Of a stretch of 38,959 bases of DNA, positions 16,473-24,193 are shown piece after piece. The position numbers and the translations under genes are program-made. Every line of letters begins with the position of its first letter. Position 1 is the first letter of the stretch. Below the pieces are notes generated by a model. It saw nothing but the letters and a program-made list of their open reading frames with translations, ran no database searches and was not told the origin of the DNA. The stretch comes from Alphaproteobacteria bacterium (lineage in GTDB: Bacteria; Pseudomonadota; Alphaproteobacteria; MPNO01; VGEU01), in assembly GCA_016869145.1 (NCBI GenBank), contig VGEU01000021.1:1-38959 (forward strand), given 5' to 3'.

Positions 16473-17447
16473 ATGTTGCGTCTTGTCCTGGCCGCGCTGG
16501 CGGTCGTCGCGCTGGGGTCCGGCCCCGCATCCGCCCAAGCCTATCCGAACCGACCCGTCACCCTGATCGTCCCGTTCGCCGCCGGCGGGCCGACCGACAT
16601 CATCGCCCGCATCGTCGGCGAGCACATGGCGCGGACGCTCGGCCAGCAGATCGTGGTCGAGAACGTCGCCGGCGCCGGCGGCACCACCGGCATCACCCGC
16701 GGCGCGCAGGCCAAGCCCGACGGCTACACCATCATGATGGGCCACATGGGCACGCACGGCGCGGCGCCCGCGCTCTACCCGCGGCTCCGCTACGACCCGA
16801 CCAAGGACTTCGAGCCGATCGGTCTCGCCGCCGGCACGCCGATCCTGATCGTCGGGCGGAAGGCGTTCCCGCCCAACACGCTGAAGGACCTGATCACCTA
16901 TCTCCAGACCAACCAGGCGAAGGTGAACCAGGCCCATGCCGGCGTCGGCTCGGTCTCGCACACGACCTGCACCATGCTGCAATCGCAGCTCAAGGTGAAG
17001 TCGACCCTCGTCGCCTATCGCGGCACAGGGCCCGCGCTCAACGACCTCGTCGGCGGGCAGGTCGACTATATGTGCGACCAGATCGTCAACCTCGTCGAGC
17101 AGATCAAGGCGGGCAACATCCGCGCCTATGCGATCGCGACGCCCGAGCGCTCGCCCGCGCTCCCCGACGTGCCGACGACGAAGGAGGCCGGGCTGCCGCA
17201 GTACCAGGTCTCGGCCTGGAACGCGCTGTTCGCGCCCAAGGACACGCCGAAGGAGATCGTCGCCCGGCTCAACGACGCGCTCGACAAGGCGCTCGACGAT
17301 GCCGCGACCCGCAAGCGCCTCCTCGATCTCGGCGGCGTCATCCCCGACAAGGCCGGCCGCACCTCGGCCTGGCTCGGCAATTTCGTCAAGGCCGAGGTCG
17401 ATCGCTGGACGCCGATCCTCAAGGCAGCCGGCGCGGTCGCCGAGTAG
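16473..17447 (+). CDS. tctC: Tripartite tricarboxylate transporter substrate-binding protein TctC (Bug family)
   Basis: A 324-residue periplasmic receptor with a signal peptide (MLRLVLAALAVVALGSGPASA, cleavage before QAYP). Bug-family landmarks are YPNRPVTLIVPFAAGGPTD, QQIVVENVAGAGGTTG, KPDGYTIMMG and the two-lobe linker AYRGTGPALNDLVGGQVDYM. The frame begins at an upstream ATG (16437), but the ATG at 16473 is chosen because GGAGGA lies six bases before it and the signal peptide starts there. It follows tctA by 102 bases and completes a tctBAC operon, which is less common than scattered tctC orphans. The ligand is probably a carboxylate; the tip loops do not let me name it. The stop lies in a palindrome shared with the convergent ankyrin gene. 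Confidence 0.93.
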   Translation: MLRLVLAALAVVALGSGPASAQAYPNRPVTLIVPFAAGGPTDIIARIVGEHMARTLGQQIVVENVAGAGGTTGITRGAQAKPDGYTIMMGHMGTHGAAPALYPRLRYDPTKDFEPIGLAAGTPILIVGRKAFPPNTLKDLITYLQTNQAKVNQAHAGVGSVSHTTCTMLQSQLKVKSTLVAYRGTGPALNDLVGGQVDYMCDQIVNLVEQIKAGNIRAYAIATPERSPALPDVPTTKEAGLPQYQVSAWNALFAPKDTPKEIVARLNDALDKALDDAATRKRLLDLGGVIPDKAGRTSAWLGNFVKAEVDRWTPILKAAGAVAE

Positions 17448-17457
17448 CGCGGCGCTA
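17445..17457. terminator. Stop-codon palindrome between tctC and the second ankyrin gene
   Basis: TAGCGCGGCGCTA forms a 5-bp stem with a 3-base loop. The left arm contains the tctC stop TAG and the right arm contains the ankyrin gene stop (CTA). A short TTT follows on the plus strand. The stem is weak, so a terminator function is only possible. Confidence 0.25.
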
Positions 17458-18120
17458 TTTCGCGGTCGCCTCCTCGAGGATGCGGGCGATCGCCGTCTGA
17501 CCCCGTTCGCGCGCGAGCGCGAGCGGGGTCTTGCCGTTGCGGTCGGCGATGGCGTGGTCGGCGCCGGCCCGCACCAGGAGCCGGACGATCTCGGTGTGGC
17601 GCGGCCCGCCGTCGCCGAGGAGGATCGCCTCGAGGATCGCGGTCCAGCCGAGATTGTTGACGTGGTCGAGCGGCGAGCCGGCGTCGATCAGCGCGCGCAC
17701 CACCTCGACATGGCCGTAATGCGCGGCCGGGATGATCGGAATGCCGCCGAAGCGGTTGCGCGTGGTCATCGATGCGCCCTTGGCGAGCGCGAGCCGGACG
17801 ATCGCGAGATGGCCGCCGACAGACGCGGCCGACAGGACGTCGTTGCGAAGCGAATCCTGCGGCCGGAGATCCGCGTTGCGCTCGAGCAGATAGGCGACCA
17901 CAGGCGCGTGTCCGTTATAGGTCGCGGCGATCATCGTGGTGCGGCCGCGATGGTCGGCCGTGTTCACATCGGCGCCGGCCTCGACGAAGCGGCGCACCTG
18001 ATTGGCATCGCCGCGCTCGGCCGCGCCGACCAGCTCGAGGTGGATGTTCGGGCTCAAGGCATGCGCGGGCGCGGTCGCCAGCACCCAGGCGAGCGCGATC
18101 GAAACCAGTCTTTGCATCAT
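17455..18120 (-). CDS. Exported ankyrin-repeat protein (right flank of tct operon)
   Basis: A 221-residue protein with a clean signal peptide (MMQRLVSIALAWVLATAPAHA) and five ankyrin-like repeats. Repeat cores include LVGAAERGDANQVRRFVEAG, AATYNGHAPVVAYLL, PAAHYGHVEVVRALIDAG and KTPLALARERGQTAIARIL. The segment DHVNNLGWTAILEAILLGDG makes it a paralogue of the ankyrin gene at 13637-14350. The mature protein would be periplasmic, the same compartment as the TctC receptor encoded convergently. The ribosome site AAGGAAGGAA lies upstream of the double ATG at 18120/18117. It is divergent from the flavin monooxygenase gene. Function is unknown; a role with the transporter is inferred from position only. 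Confidence 0.9.
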   Translation of the reverse strand: MMQRLVSIALAWVLATAPAHALSPNIHLELVGAAERGDANQVRRFVEAGADVNTADHRGRTTMIAATYNGHAPVVAYLLERNADLRPQDSLRNDVLSAASVGGHLAIVRLALAKGASMTTRNRFGGIPIIPAAHYGHVEVVRALIDAGSPLDHVNNLGWTAILEAILLGDGGPRHTEIVRLLVRAGADHAIADRNGKTPLALARERGQTAIARILEEATAK

Positions 18121-18152
18121 GGTGGCGCGTTCCTTCCTTTTCCGGCAGCCTC

Positions 18153-18163
18153 TAGAGTATATG
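18153..18163. promoter_or_regulatory. Overlapping divergent -10 candidates (monooxygenase / ankyrin gene)
   Basis: In this 65-base divergent gap, TAGAGT (18153-18158, plus strand) lies 33 bases before the monooxygenase start. On the minus strand TATACT (18161-18156) lies about 36 bases before the ankyrin start. The two hexamers overlap, which would make the promoters mutually exclusive. No good -35 boxes are visible. Confidence 0.3.
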
Positions 18164-18185
18164 CTTCGGCGAGGAGGAATTCGTC

Positions 18186-19427
18186 ATGCAGGTCGCGGTC
18201 ATCGGCGGCGGCGTCGCAGGGCTGTCGCTCGCGCTCAATCTGCACCGCCTCGGCATCGCGGCCCATGTCTACGAGAGCGCGCCCGAGGTGAAGGAGCTCG
18301 GCGTCGGCATCACGCTCCTGCCCCACGCGATGCGCGAGTTCATGCTTCTCGGCATCGACGCGGCGCTGATGCGGGCCGGGATCGAGACCACCGACAGCGC
18401 CTTCTACAACCGCTTCGGCCAGCTCATCTACAAGGAGCCGCGCGGCAGGTTCGGCGGCAATCCCTATCCCGAGGTCGCGATCCACCGCGGCCGGCTGCAC
18501 ATGGCGCTGTTCGCGGCGGCGCGCGCGCGGCTCGGGCCCGAGCGCGTCCTGACCAACCGCGCCTGCCTCGGGGTCGAGCAAGACGACGGCGGCGTGACCG
18601 TGCGGCTTCGCGAGACGACCTCGGGCCGCACCGTCGATCCGGTGCGCGCGACCGTCGCGGTCGCCTGCGACGGCGTGAACTCGACCGTGCGCCGGCAGTT
18701 CTATCCCGGGGAGACGATGGCCTTCGCCGGCATCAACACCTGGCGCGGCATCACCCGCTGGAAGCCGATCCTCAACGGGCGGACCTATATGCGGATCGGC
18801 TCGATCCGCACCGGCAAGCTCGTCGTCTATCCGATCATCAACGACATCGACGACAGCGGGAATCAGCTCATCAACTGGATGGCCGAGATCGAGGCGCCGT
18901 CGATGGGCATGAACGACTGGAACAAGCCCGGCAAGCTCGAGGACTTCTTGCATATCTATGGCAGCTGGACGTTCGACTGGGCCGACATCGCCGGCATGAT
19001 CCGCAATGCCGACCAGATCCTCGAATACCCGATGGTCGACAAGGACCCGGTCCACCGCTGGACGTTCGGGCGCATCACGTTCGCCGGCGACGCGGCGCAC
19101 CCGATGTATCCGCGCGGCTCGAACGGCGCCGCGCAGGGCGCGATCGATGCGCGGACGCTCGCCGATCTTCTCGCCCGGCACCGCGACGACGCACCGGCCG
19201 CGCTCGCCGCCTACGAGGCCGACCGGCTGCCGAAGACCGCGAATGTCGTCCTCACCAACCGCAAGCACCCACCCGACTTCATCAACATCAAGGTCGAGGA
19301 GCTGGTCGGCGACCGGCCGTTCGACGACCTCGACAAGGTGATCACCCAGGCCGAGCTCCGCGCGCTCTCCGAGGAGTACAAGCGCGTCGCCGGCTACGCG
19401 CTCGACGATCTCGCCAAGCGGGCCTAG
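18186..19427 (+). CDS. FAD-dependent aromatic monooxygenase (PhzS/salicylate-hydroxylase-like)
   Basis: A 413-residue class A flavoprotein hydroxylase. Three family motifs are in place: the FAD-binding VIGGGVAGLSLALNLHRLGI (residues 5-24), the DG motif ACDGVNSTVRRQF (about 160), and the GD motif FAGDAAHPMYPRGSNGAAQG (about 300-320). Such enzymes use NAD(P)H and O2 to hydroxylate aromatic or heteroaromatic substrates in one polypeptide, without a separate reductase. The start ATG at 18186 has an excellent AGGAGGAA ribosome site. The gene stands alone; the 28-bp hairpin repeat begins 38 bases after its stop. PhzS-like flavin-dependent oxidoreductases look closest, but the substrate is not deducible. 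Confidence 0.92.
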   Translation: MQVAVIGGGVAGLSLALNLHRLGIAAHVYESAPEVKELGVGITLLPHAMREFMLLGIDAALMRAGIETTDSAFYNRFGQLIYKEPRGRFGGNPYPEVAIHRGRLHMALFAAARARLGPERVLTNRACLGVEQDDGGVTVRLRETTSGRTVDPVRATVAVACDGVNSTVRRQFYPGETMAFAGINTWRGITRWKPILNGRTYMRIGSIRTGKLVVYPIINDIDDSGNQLINWMAEIEAPSMGMNDWNKPGKLEDFLHIYGSWTFDWADIAGMIRNADQILEYPMVDKDPVHRWTFGRITFAGDAAHPMYPRGSNGAAQGAIDARTLADLLARHRDDAPAALAAYEADRLPKTANVVLTNRKHPPDFINIKVEELVGDRPFDDLDKVITQAELRALSEEYKRVAGYALDDLAKRA

Positions 19428-19464
19428 CGGGCTCCTGAAGACCTCGATCGGATGCCGCGCGCGC

Positions 19465-19535
19465 GGCGCTCACGCGCCGGGGTACGAGGGGAGGCGCTCA
19501 CGCGCCGGGGTGCGAGGGGAGGCGCTCACGCGCCG
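19465..19535. repeat. 28-bp tandem repeat with internal hairpins (2.5 copies)
   Basis: Copies start at 19465, 19493 and 19521, with an exact period of 28 bases and a single mismatch (A/G at the 20th base of the unit); the third copy is partial. Each unit begins with GGCGCTCACGCGCC, which can fold as a 5-bp stem (GGCGC/GCGCC) with loop TCAC, and continues with a purine-rich spacer ending CGAGGGGA. The third hairpin contains the TCA that is the stop codon of the minus-strand ABC remnant. Possible roles are transcript end-structure or a repeat-mediated recombination scar. Confidence 0.8.
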
Positions 19536-20050
19536 TGGCGGGCGATGAAGTCACGGATCAGCCGGTTGAAACGCGCCGACGCCTCGAGCTTGAAGAGCTC
19601 GAACGGATAGTTGCCGGCGAAGGCGCCGAGGCCGACGAGCTCGAGAAGCCGCGTCGCGACCGCACGCGCCGTGGCGATGTCGTGGCCGAGACAGCGTGCC
19701 GTGATCAGGACGTTCTCGAGCACCGTCTTCCACGGCATCAGCGCCGGCTGCTGGAACACCATGCCGACATCCGGGCGCGGGCGCTCGGTCGGCGTGCCGT
19801 TGAGGAGAACGCGGCCCGACGACAGCGGGATCAGCCCGGCGGCGATCTTGAGGAAGCTCGACTTGCCGCAGCCCGACGGCCCGAGCATCGCGACGAACTC
19901 GCCATCGCCGACGGTGAGCGAGAGGTCATGGAGCGCCGCGATCGTCCCGGTCCGGGTGCGGTAGACGAGGGCGACGTCGCGCGCCTCGAGAACAGGCGCG
20001 GGCGTGGCCGGCGCGGTCTCGTCCGCCGTGAGGGCCGTCGCCTCGTCCAC
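19526..20050 (-). pseudogene. Truncated, chimeric ABC transporter ATPase (NitT/TauT type) with foreign tail
   Basis: A 174-residue frame that starts as an SsuB/TauB-type importer ATPase. It has Walker A GPSGCGKS (about residue 58), EFVAMLGPSG, and the Q-loop VGMVFQQPALMPWKTVLENV. It proceeds to LLELVGLGAFAGNYPFEL, the point where the signature (S/GGMxQR) should begin. There it switches to a short tail reading FKLEASARFNRLIRDFIARH. The signature, Walker B and switch His are all missing, so it cannot be a working ATPase. The tail resembles the extreme C-terminus of alpha/beta hydrolases (...LEAPxRFNxLxxDFL), suggesting a deletion that fused two genes. No cognate permease or binding protein is adjacent. 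The stop codon lies in the tandem repeat. The start ATG at 20050 is plausible for an intact family member. Confidence 0.8.
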
Positions 20051-20138
20051 TGGCGGTCTCTCTGGCGGTCTCTGCCGCCGCGTCGGTGACTGCGGTGACA
20101 GACTAACGGGGCTTCCGCAAGCGCGCGGGCGGAGTCCG

Positions 20139-20510
20139 TCAGACGCCGATCAGCCGGAGCGCGAAGGTCGTGATCCACATCGCGGCGGCGACGCCGGCGG
20201 TGACATGGGCGTGCCACAGATAGCGCTCGCGGAGCGCCGTCCCGATAACTTGTTGCGTGCGCTCGCGCGGCACGTCGTCGAGCCGCTTGTCGAGGAGGAT
20301 CCAGAGCTCGGCGTCGCGGTAGTTGCGCACCGGCGCGCGCAGGCCCTTCACCAGGAGAATGACCCACATGATCATGACCATGATCGCGCCGCCCCGGATC
20401 GCGAGCGCGGCATCGTGGGCGACGCCCGCCATGGCGCAGGCGATCGCGAGCACACCGAAGCCGCAGCCGCGGCGGATCGAGATGTCGGCATAGAGGCGGA
20501 CGCGGTCCAT
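20139..20510 (-). CDS. Small integral membrane protein of unknown function (123 aa)
   Basis: The product has an N-terminal cytoplasmic segment, two closely spaced hydrophobic helices (GCGFGVLAIACAMAG and AIMVMIMWVILLVKGL), a charged middle part (RDAELWILLDKRLDDVPRER) and a C-terminal helix (HVTAGVAAAMWITTFALRL). I do not recognise the family. It starts 2 bases after the stop of the gene upstream (20513-20827) and is the last of three consecutive small membrane-protein genes on the minus strand, so co-transcription is very likely. Confidence 0.7.
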   Translation of the reverse strand: MDRVRLYADISIRRGCGFGVLAIACAMAGVAHDAALAIRGGAIMVMIMWVILLVKGLRAPVRNYRDAELWILLDKRLDDVPRERTQQVIGTALRERYLWHAHVTAGVAAAMWITTFALRLIGV

Positions 20511-20512
20511 GG

Positions 20513-20827
20513 TCAGAGGCTCACCAGCCGGCCGAGCGCCGGCAGGCTGAGGGCGACGGTGGCGCCGAGCCAGACATACATCGGCATCGTCGCCTCGCCG
20601 CCCGCGCCGCTCGACCGCTCGTAGATCGCGGCCGGCACGCCGGCGACGAGGAGCGTCGCGAACGACAGGAGCAGCGACGACCCATAGGCCGCGATCGAGG
20701 GCGACAGCGGGATGAAGTCCGGCATCCAGATCGGCGACAGCGCATAGGGCAGCGCGACGAGCGGCGAGAAGATGCCGTTGACGATGCAGATACCGGAAAT
20801 GACGGCGAACAGCGTCTCGCGGTCCAT
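20513..20827 (-). CDS. Small integral membrane protein of unknown function (104 aa)
   Basis: Three hydrophobic segments are visible: LFAVISGICIVNGIFSPLVA, SSLLLSFATLLVAGVPAAIY and MYVWLGATVALSLPALG. Pro-rich loops (YALSPIWMPDFIPLSPS) lie between them. No catalytic or binding motif is recognised. The gene sits 7 bases after the YggT-like gene and 2 bases before the 123-residue membrane protein, which points to a single operon. The helix pattern suggests it could be one subunit of a small membrane complex with its neighbours, but that is inference. Confidence 0.7.
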   Translation of the reverse strand: MDRETLFAVISGICIVNGIFSPLVALPYALSPIWMPDFIPLSPSIAAYGSSLLLSFATLLVAGVPAAIYERSSGAGGEATMPMYVWLGATVALSLPALGRLVSL

Positions 20828-20834
20828 CGCCCCC

Positions 20835-21155
20835 TCACCCGTCCGCGCGGCCGACGGTCGGCACCTGGCCGAGATTATACATCACCGCGAAGAAGACGAG
20901 CCGCGCCACCATGACCCAGAACACGCCGACCAGCGGCAGCCACAAAGGGGCGATGAACAAGGGCGTGATCGCGCGCACCCACGCGACCGACCAGTCGGTC
21001 AGCCGGCAGAACCAGCGCCAGATATAGTTGTTCGAATCGCGGCGGACGAAGAAGGCGAGTAGGAACCGGCCGATCAGCGTGTACATCACGACCGAGAGCG
21101 CGTAGTTCGGCAAATGGAAGTGGAGGAAGTCCCACCACAGATTGGCCGCCGGCAT
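20835..21155 (-). CDS. Small membrane protein, possibly YggT-like (106 aa)
   Basis: The protein starts MPAANLWWDFLHFHLPNYAL, continues with a hydrophobic stretch (LSVVMYTLIGRFLLAFF), and then NNYIWRWFCRLTDWSVAWVR followed by AITPLF and a second pair of hydrophobic helices. The order 'helix - RxFxxLTDxxVxxVRxITP - helix' resembles YggT-family membrane proteins, although it is only half the length of the two-repeat E. coli protein. It is the first gene of a three-gene cluster of small membrane proteins. The 105 bases upstream hold the terminator of the symporter operon, so the promoter must lie in 21156-21206, where I see no clear boxes. Confidence 0.65.
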   Translation of the reverse strand: MPAANLWWDFLHFHLPNYALSVVMYTLIGRFLLAFFVRRDSNNYIWRWFCRLTDWSVAWVRAITPLFIAPLWLPLVGVFWVMVARLVFFAVMYNLGQVPTVGRADG

Positions 21156-21206
21156 GGTCCGGGCTCCGCTCGTCCACCACCTTAGATACAGGCTTCGCGC
21201 GCCCGG

Positions 21207-21237
21207 AAAAAGAGCGGGGCCCCGACGGGCCCCGCTC
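21207..21237 (-). terminator. Intrinsic terminator of the symporter operon
   Basis: A perfect 11-bp stem (GAGCGGGGCCC at 21212-21222 with GGGCCCCGCTC at 21227-21237) has a 4-base loop. On the minus strand the stem is followed immediately by five T residues (21211-21207). It lies 24 bases after the stop of the symporter gene. This is the clearest rho-independent terminator in the window. Confidence 0.92.
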
Positions 21238-21260
21238 GATACGACCGCGGAGAAGCGCCT

Positions 21261-23072
21261 CTACTCGAGCTTCTCCTTGTAGGCCACCTCGCCGACCGGC
21301 ACGCGGATCGAGTCGATGAAGTCCTGCATCTCCTGCGACGGCGCCTTGGTCATCAGGCTGACGACATAGGTGACGAGGAAGGCGATCGGCAGCCCGAAGA
21401 TCGCGCTCGAGATGTTGCGGATGCCCCACCACAGATCGGTCCCGAACGTCATCTTGAACCACTCGGGGTAGTAGCGGGTCGAGACCAGGTAGAACAGACA
21501 GATCAGGAACCCGGACATCATGCCGCAGATCGCGCCGGTCGCGGTGGTGCGTTTCCACCAGATGCCGAACACGAGCGGCGCGAACAGACCCGCCGCGGCG
21601 AGCGAGAACGCCCAGGCCACCATCTGGATGATGCCGGACGGTCGCGTCGAGGCGACCGCGGCGGCGATCACCGCGACGATGATCAGGAGCGTGCGCGACA
21701 CGACGAGGCGCCGGGTGGGCGAGGCCTTGGGGTCCATCATCCGGTAGTAGACGTCGTGCGAGAGCGCATTCGCGAGCGCGAGGAGGAGACCGTCGGCGGT
21801 CGACAGCGCCGCCGCCAGACCACCGGCCGCGACGAGGCCGGAGACCACGTAGGGCAGCCCCGCGATCTCCGGTGTCGAGAGCACGATGATGTCCTGGTTC
21901 AGCGTCAGCTCGGCGAGCTGCAATATGCCGTCACCGTTGGCATCGCGGATGGTGAGCATGCCGGCGACCTTCGACCACGATTGCACCCAATCGGGGAGCG
22001 AGGCGATCGGCTGGCCGATCACGGTCGAGTACACCTCGAGCTTCGCGAACGCCGCATAGGCCGGCGCCGTGAAGTAGAGGAGGAAGATGAAGAAGATGCT
22101 CCAGCCGACCGAGCGCCGCGCGTCGCGGACGTTGGGCGTCGTGAAGTAGCGCATCAGGATGTGCGGCAGCGAGGCGGTGCCGACCATCAGGCAGAACACC
22201 AGGGCGAGGAAGTTGGTCCACTCGGTCCAACTGAACTTGCCTTGCGCGTTGACGAAGGCATCCGTGTGGTGGCGGAGGATGCCGAGCTTGTTCTCGAGCT
22301 CGTAGATCTGGGACAGCGCCTGGCCGTAGGTGAGCTCGGGGATCGGGATGCCGTATTTCTTGGTCGACAGCCACACCACCGGCACGAGATAGGCGATGAT
22401 GAGGATGATGTACTGCGCGACCTGGGTCCAGGTGACGGCGCGCATGCCGCCCAGCATCGAGCAGACGAGGATGCCGGCGAGCCCGACGAACACCGCGACC
22501 TCGAACGAGATGCCGAGGAAGCGCGAGGCGATGATGCCGACGCCGAAGACCTGCGCGACGACATAGGTGAAGGACGCGGCGAGCAGCACGATGACGCCGC
22601 AGGCGCGCGCGGCGTTGCCGCCGTAGCGGGCGCCGAGGAAGTCGGGCACCGTGTACTGGCCGAACTTCCGGAGATAGGGCGCGAGCAGCGTCGCGACAAG
22701 GACGTAGCCGCCGGTCCAGCCCAACACGAAGGCGAGGCCGTTATAGCCCTGGAGGTAGAGGCCGCCCGCCATCGAGATGAACGACGCCGCGCTCATCCAG
22801 TCCGAGCCCGTCGCCATGCCGTTGTAGAACGCGGGCACCTGGCGGCCGGCGACGTAGTATTGCGACAGCTGCGCGGTGCGCGAGATGTAGCCGATCAGCG
22901 CGTAGACGCTGATCGTCAGGAACACGAACAGATAGCCGATGATCGTTTTGGGCACGCCGAGCTGCTCGAGCACGGCGAGGAGCAGCGTGAAGCCGATGAA
23001 GCCCGCGGTGTAGAGGCCGTAGATGCGGCCGAGATTGCTGATGAAGTCGCTTTGCTTGTTGACGCTGGCCAT
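21261..23072 (-). CDS. Sodium:solute symporter family transporter, large subunit (acetate/cation-symporter-like)
   Basis: A 603-residue transporter of the SSS family with about 13 membrane helices. Family motifs seen are YYVAGRQVPAFYNGMATGSD and WMSAASFISMAGGLYLQGYN near residues 70-110, the helix-5 region GGMRAVTWTQVAQYIILIIA, and GLAAALSTADGLLLALANAL with SHD in the late conserved part. Together with the adjacent DUF4212 gene it matches the two-component subgroup of acetate/monocarboxylate symporters. An extramembrane loop carries DANGDGILQLAE (Asp377-Glu388), which fits a 12-residue EF-hand calcium loop. The start ATG at 23072 is 11 bases after the DUF4212 stop. The operon ends in a strong terminator at 21207-21237. 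Substrate, probably a small carboxylate, is inferred from the subgroup. Confidence 0.93.
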   Translation of the reverse strand: MASVNKQSDFISNLGRIYGLYTAGFIGFTLLLAVLEQLGVPKTIIGYLFVFLTISVYALIGYISRTAQLSQYYVAGRQVPAFYNGMATGSDWMSAASFISMAGGLYLQGYNGLAFVLGWTGGYVLVATLLAPYLRKFGQYTVPDFLGARYGGNAARACGVIVLLAASFTYVVAQVFGVGIIASRFLGISFEVAVFVGLAGILVCSMLGGMRAVTWTQVAQYIILIIAYLVPVVWLSTKKYGIPIPELTYGQALSQIYELENKLGILRHHTDAFVNAQGKFSWTEWTNFLALVFCLMVGTASLPHILMRYFTTPNVRDARRSVGWSIFFIFLLYFTAPAYAAFAKLEVYSTVIGQPIASLPDWVQSWSKVAGMLTIRDANGDGILQLAELTLNQDIIVLSTPEIAGLPYVVSGLVAAGGLAAALSTADGLLLALANALSHDVYYRMMDPKASPTRRLVVSRTLLIIVAVIAAAVASTRPSGIIQMVAWAFSLAAAGLFAPLVFGIWWKRTTATGAICGMMSGFLICLFYLVSTRYYPEWFKMTFGTDLWWGIRNISSAIFGLPIAFLVTYVVSLMTKAPSQEMQDFIDSIRVPVGEVAYKEKLE

Positions 23073-23083
23073 GATCGCTACCC

Positions 23084-23353
23084 TCAGTCCTCAGCCACGC
23101 CGAACTCTTCGTCGATCTTGTTCTGCGCCGAGGAGTTCCAGAAGCAGAGCACGACGAAGACGATGAGCGAACCCTGGGCGGCGAAATAGAAGCCGAGCGG
23201 GAAGCCGAGGATGACGATCGTATTAAGCGCCGGTGCGATCGCCGGAACGACGAACCCGAAGACGAACCAGATCGCCATGATCGTCCACATCAGGCGCGAT
23301 GTGCGCCGCCAGTATGCTTCGCGCCGTTCTAGCGACAGAGTCTTGTCGGCCAT
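23084..23353 (-). CDS. DUF4212 small subunit of a sodium:solute symporter
   Basis: An 89-residue membrane protein with two helices (MWTIMAIWFVFGFVVPAIAP and GFPLGFYFAAQGSLIVFVVL). They are preceded by the diagnostic YWRRTSRLM and followed by CFWNSSAQNKIDEEFGV. This organisation and the position directly upstream of an SSS symporter gene define DUF4212 small subunits. The protein would assist folding, stability or activity of the large subunit. The 222 bases upstream (23354-23575) separate it from a divergent gene and should contain the promoter, which I cannot pinpoint. Confidence 0.92.
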   Translation of the reverse strand: MADKTLSLERREAYWRRTSRLMWTIMAIWFVFGFVVPAIAPALNTIVILGFPLGFYFAAQGSLIVFVVLCFWNSSAQNKIDEEFGVAED

Positions 23354-23575
23354 GCCTTCCCTCCCGGTATGGACCGTGATCGCGCCGTCGTCGACGCTGC
23401 TCCCTTCGGCGCCATCCGCATCCTCTGTCGAGGCGGTCCGGTCTTGTGGTTGCCCCGCGTCCGGGTTGAATCCGAATCGCGATTTTGATCACCTGCTCGA
23501 TGACAGTGCCACGCGCAGGGCCCCCTCGCAAGCCATCCGGAGCCCCCGCGCCAGGAGCCGCAACGGATCGCCGCC

Positions 23576-24193
23576 ATGCTGAAGGACGTCCTCGCCCGCT
23601 GGCGCCCGCCGCCGATCACCGATGCGCCCGCTCTCCGCACCTATGCCAAGCAGAACGCGGCCTTCATCGCGCAGAAATCCTCGATCGACTACTGCCGGGT
23701 CAAGGCGGGCACGTTCAGCTACCAGTTGTTCACCGAGAAGGAGTTTCTCGACGCGCTGACCCGCTGCCGCTGGGAGGGCTTCGCGCTCGTCCTCGCCGAC
23801 ATTCTCATCGTGATCGAAGCCTTCCTGCGCCCGCCGTCCGACCGTGAAGCGCGAACGGTCGCGGCGCGTCTCATGCCCTGGTACGCCGATATCCTCGCGA
23901 CCGAGCCGATCCCCGCCCATCGACCTGATGGCTGGGGCGAGGCCGTCACCCGCTTCGAGGCGCGGTTCGCGGCGGCGGTCGCGAAAGCCCCCGGCCGCCC
24001 CGCCGACATCGCCCGCGTGTCGGGCCAGGCGCTCTATGCGGTCCTCCCGATCCATACCAACCATCGCGAGCTCGACCAGGACATGGTGGTCGCCGGGGTC
24101 CAGTTCCGCATGGTGTCCTTGTGGCAGACCATGGAGCGCCGCGTCGACCGCGCCGCGGTGTGCGACGACCTCCTCGGCGGCCCACCACGATGA
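23576..24193 (+). CDS. Conserved-looking hypothetical protein (205 aa)
   Basis: A soluble, mostly helical protein with no signal peptide and no motif I recognise. It contains TYAKQNAAFIAQKSSIDYCR, GTFSYQLFTEKEFLDAL and a middle helix FALVLADILIVIEAFLRPP. The composition and lack of low-complexity sequence argue for a real gene. Its TGA stop overlaps the ATG of the broken acyl-CoA-dehydrogenase-like gene (ATGA at 24190-24193), so the two were once translated together. This suggests a role linked to that flavoenzyme. The ribosome site before the ATG at 23576 is weak (GGATCG). Confidence 0.75.
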   Translation: MLKDVLARWRPPPITDAPALRTYAKQNAAFIAQKSSIDYCRVKAGTFSYQLFTEKEFLDALTRCRWEGFALVLADILIVIEAFLRPPSDREARTVAARLMPWYADILATEPIPAHRPDGWGEAVTRFEARFAAAVAKAPGRPADIARVSGQALYAVLPIHTNHRELDQDMVVAGVQFRMVSLWQTMERRVDRAAVCDDLLGGPPR

